From positions 1 to 6,155 of the forward strand of contig DATBFY010000322.1 of the NCBI GenBank assembly GCA_036558265.1: a stretch of 6,155 bases of DNA, read 5' to 3'. The notes beneath the pieces were generated by a model. It was not told where the DNA came from, ran no database searches, and worked only from the letters and a program-made list of their open reading frames with translations. Both the position numbers and the translations under genes were made by a program. Shown here in pieces: positions 5,912-6,155 of this stretch; position 1 is the first letter of the stretch, and each line of letters opens with the position of its first letter. The stretch comes from RYN-433 sp036558265 (GTDB lineage: Bacteria; Planctomycetota; Phycisphaerae; Tepidisphaerales; Tepidisphaeraceae).

Positions 5912-6155
5912 TCACGCCTTGGCCATTTGCCGGCCGGGCTGGTCGAGCGGAATGTTCTCCGGCAGTTCGACCGTTTTACCCATCACGTCGAAGATGTCGT
6001 CCACCCCCTGATAGAAGACGTTGCCGATCAACAGGTCCACCAGGTTCTTCTTGAACGTCGGGTTCTCGCGGATGAACTTTCCGAAGCTGAATCCCTTGGT
6101 ATAGAAGGCGTAGACCAGCTTGCGGATGCTGGCCATGCCGTCGGCGATCGGCTGG
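5912..6155 (-). CDS. Probable FAD-dependent oxidoreductase / flavin halogenase-like protein, C-terminal end (runs off right edge)
   Basis: The frame is open from the window edge to a TGA at 5914-5912, giving the last 80 residues of a longer protein. An ATG at 6136-6134 is internal, since the frame continues upstream (QPIADG before MASIRK). The segment SIRKLVYAFYTKGFSFGKFI, followed by ENPTFKKNLVDLLIGNVF and YQGVDDIFDVMGK, resembles the C-terminal tail of NAD(P)/FAD-dependent oxidoreductases related to tryptophan halogenases and geranylgeranyl reductases. The FAD-binding Rossmann motifs and any halogenase signature would be upstream, outside the window, so the exact subfamily is open. No signal or membrane segment is seen in this part. 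It precedes the thioesterase gene by 90 nt on the same strand, suggesting a shared acyl, polyketide or lipid pathway. Confidence 0.5.
   Translation of the reverse strand, partial: QPIADGMASIRKLVYAFYTKGFSFGKFIRENPTFKKNLVDLLIGNVFYQGVDDIFDVMGKTVELPENIPLDQPGRQMAKA

Overview
The window looks like a piece of a Planctomycetota chromosome, most likely class Phycisphaerae. The DNA is very GC-rich. Four features typical of that group occur together: two proteins with a C-terminal PEP-CTERM sorting signal (VPEP, hydrophobic stretch, Arg-rich tail), a type II-secretion-like pseudopilin with a near H-X9-DG motif, a dockerin-like doublet (LGDATLDGSVDFADL...), and an LEPR-XLL-like N-terminal motif (LEGRRMLAA). 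The genus cannot be read from the sequence.

Layout. Positions 1-481 (minus) hold the N-terminal part of a vanadium-haloperoxidase/PAP2-type secreted protein that runs off the left edge. A divergent intergenic region of about 240 bp follows, with a plausible sigma70-type promoter firing rightward. Positions 722-5239 (plus) hold four closely packed genes with gaps of 9, 39 and 15 nt, probably one transcription unit. They encode a PEP-CTERM protein, a lipoprotein-type methionine-R-sulfoxide reductase (MsrB), a prepilin-like protein, and a 786-residue modular GH128-type beta-glucanase with autotransporter-type beta-strand repeats, a dockerin-like doublet and a PEP-CTERM tail. Positions 5240-5407 hold a long imperfect inverted repeat between convergent genes. 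Positions 5408-6155 (minus) hold a hotdog-fold acyl-CoA thioesterase preceded by the C-terminal end of what is probably a FAD-dependent oxidoreductase or halogenase-like protein. A heptamer-based inverted repeat lies between those two genes.

How the genes may work together. All four plus-strand products and the haloperoxidase appear to be exported, so the left 5.2 kb reads as a cell-surface/exopolysaccharide block: envelope proteins for exosortase sorting, a glucanase, a pseudopilin and an exported repair enzyme. An exported MsrB a few hundred bases from a divergent haloperoxidase suggests, by inference only, production of oxidant or hypohalite outside the membrane paired with repair of oxidised methionine. 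The right-hand minus-strand pair looks like a separate lipid, polyketide or pigment-type locus. No exosortase, secretin, cohesin, transposase, CRISPR array, tRNA or rRNA was seen.
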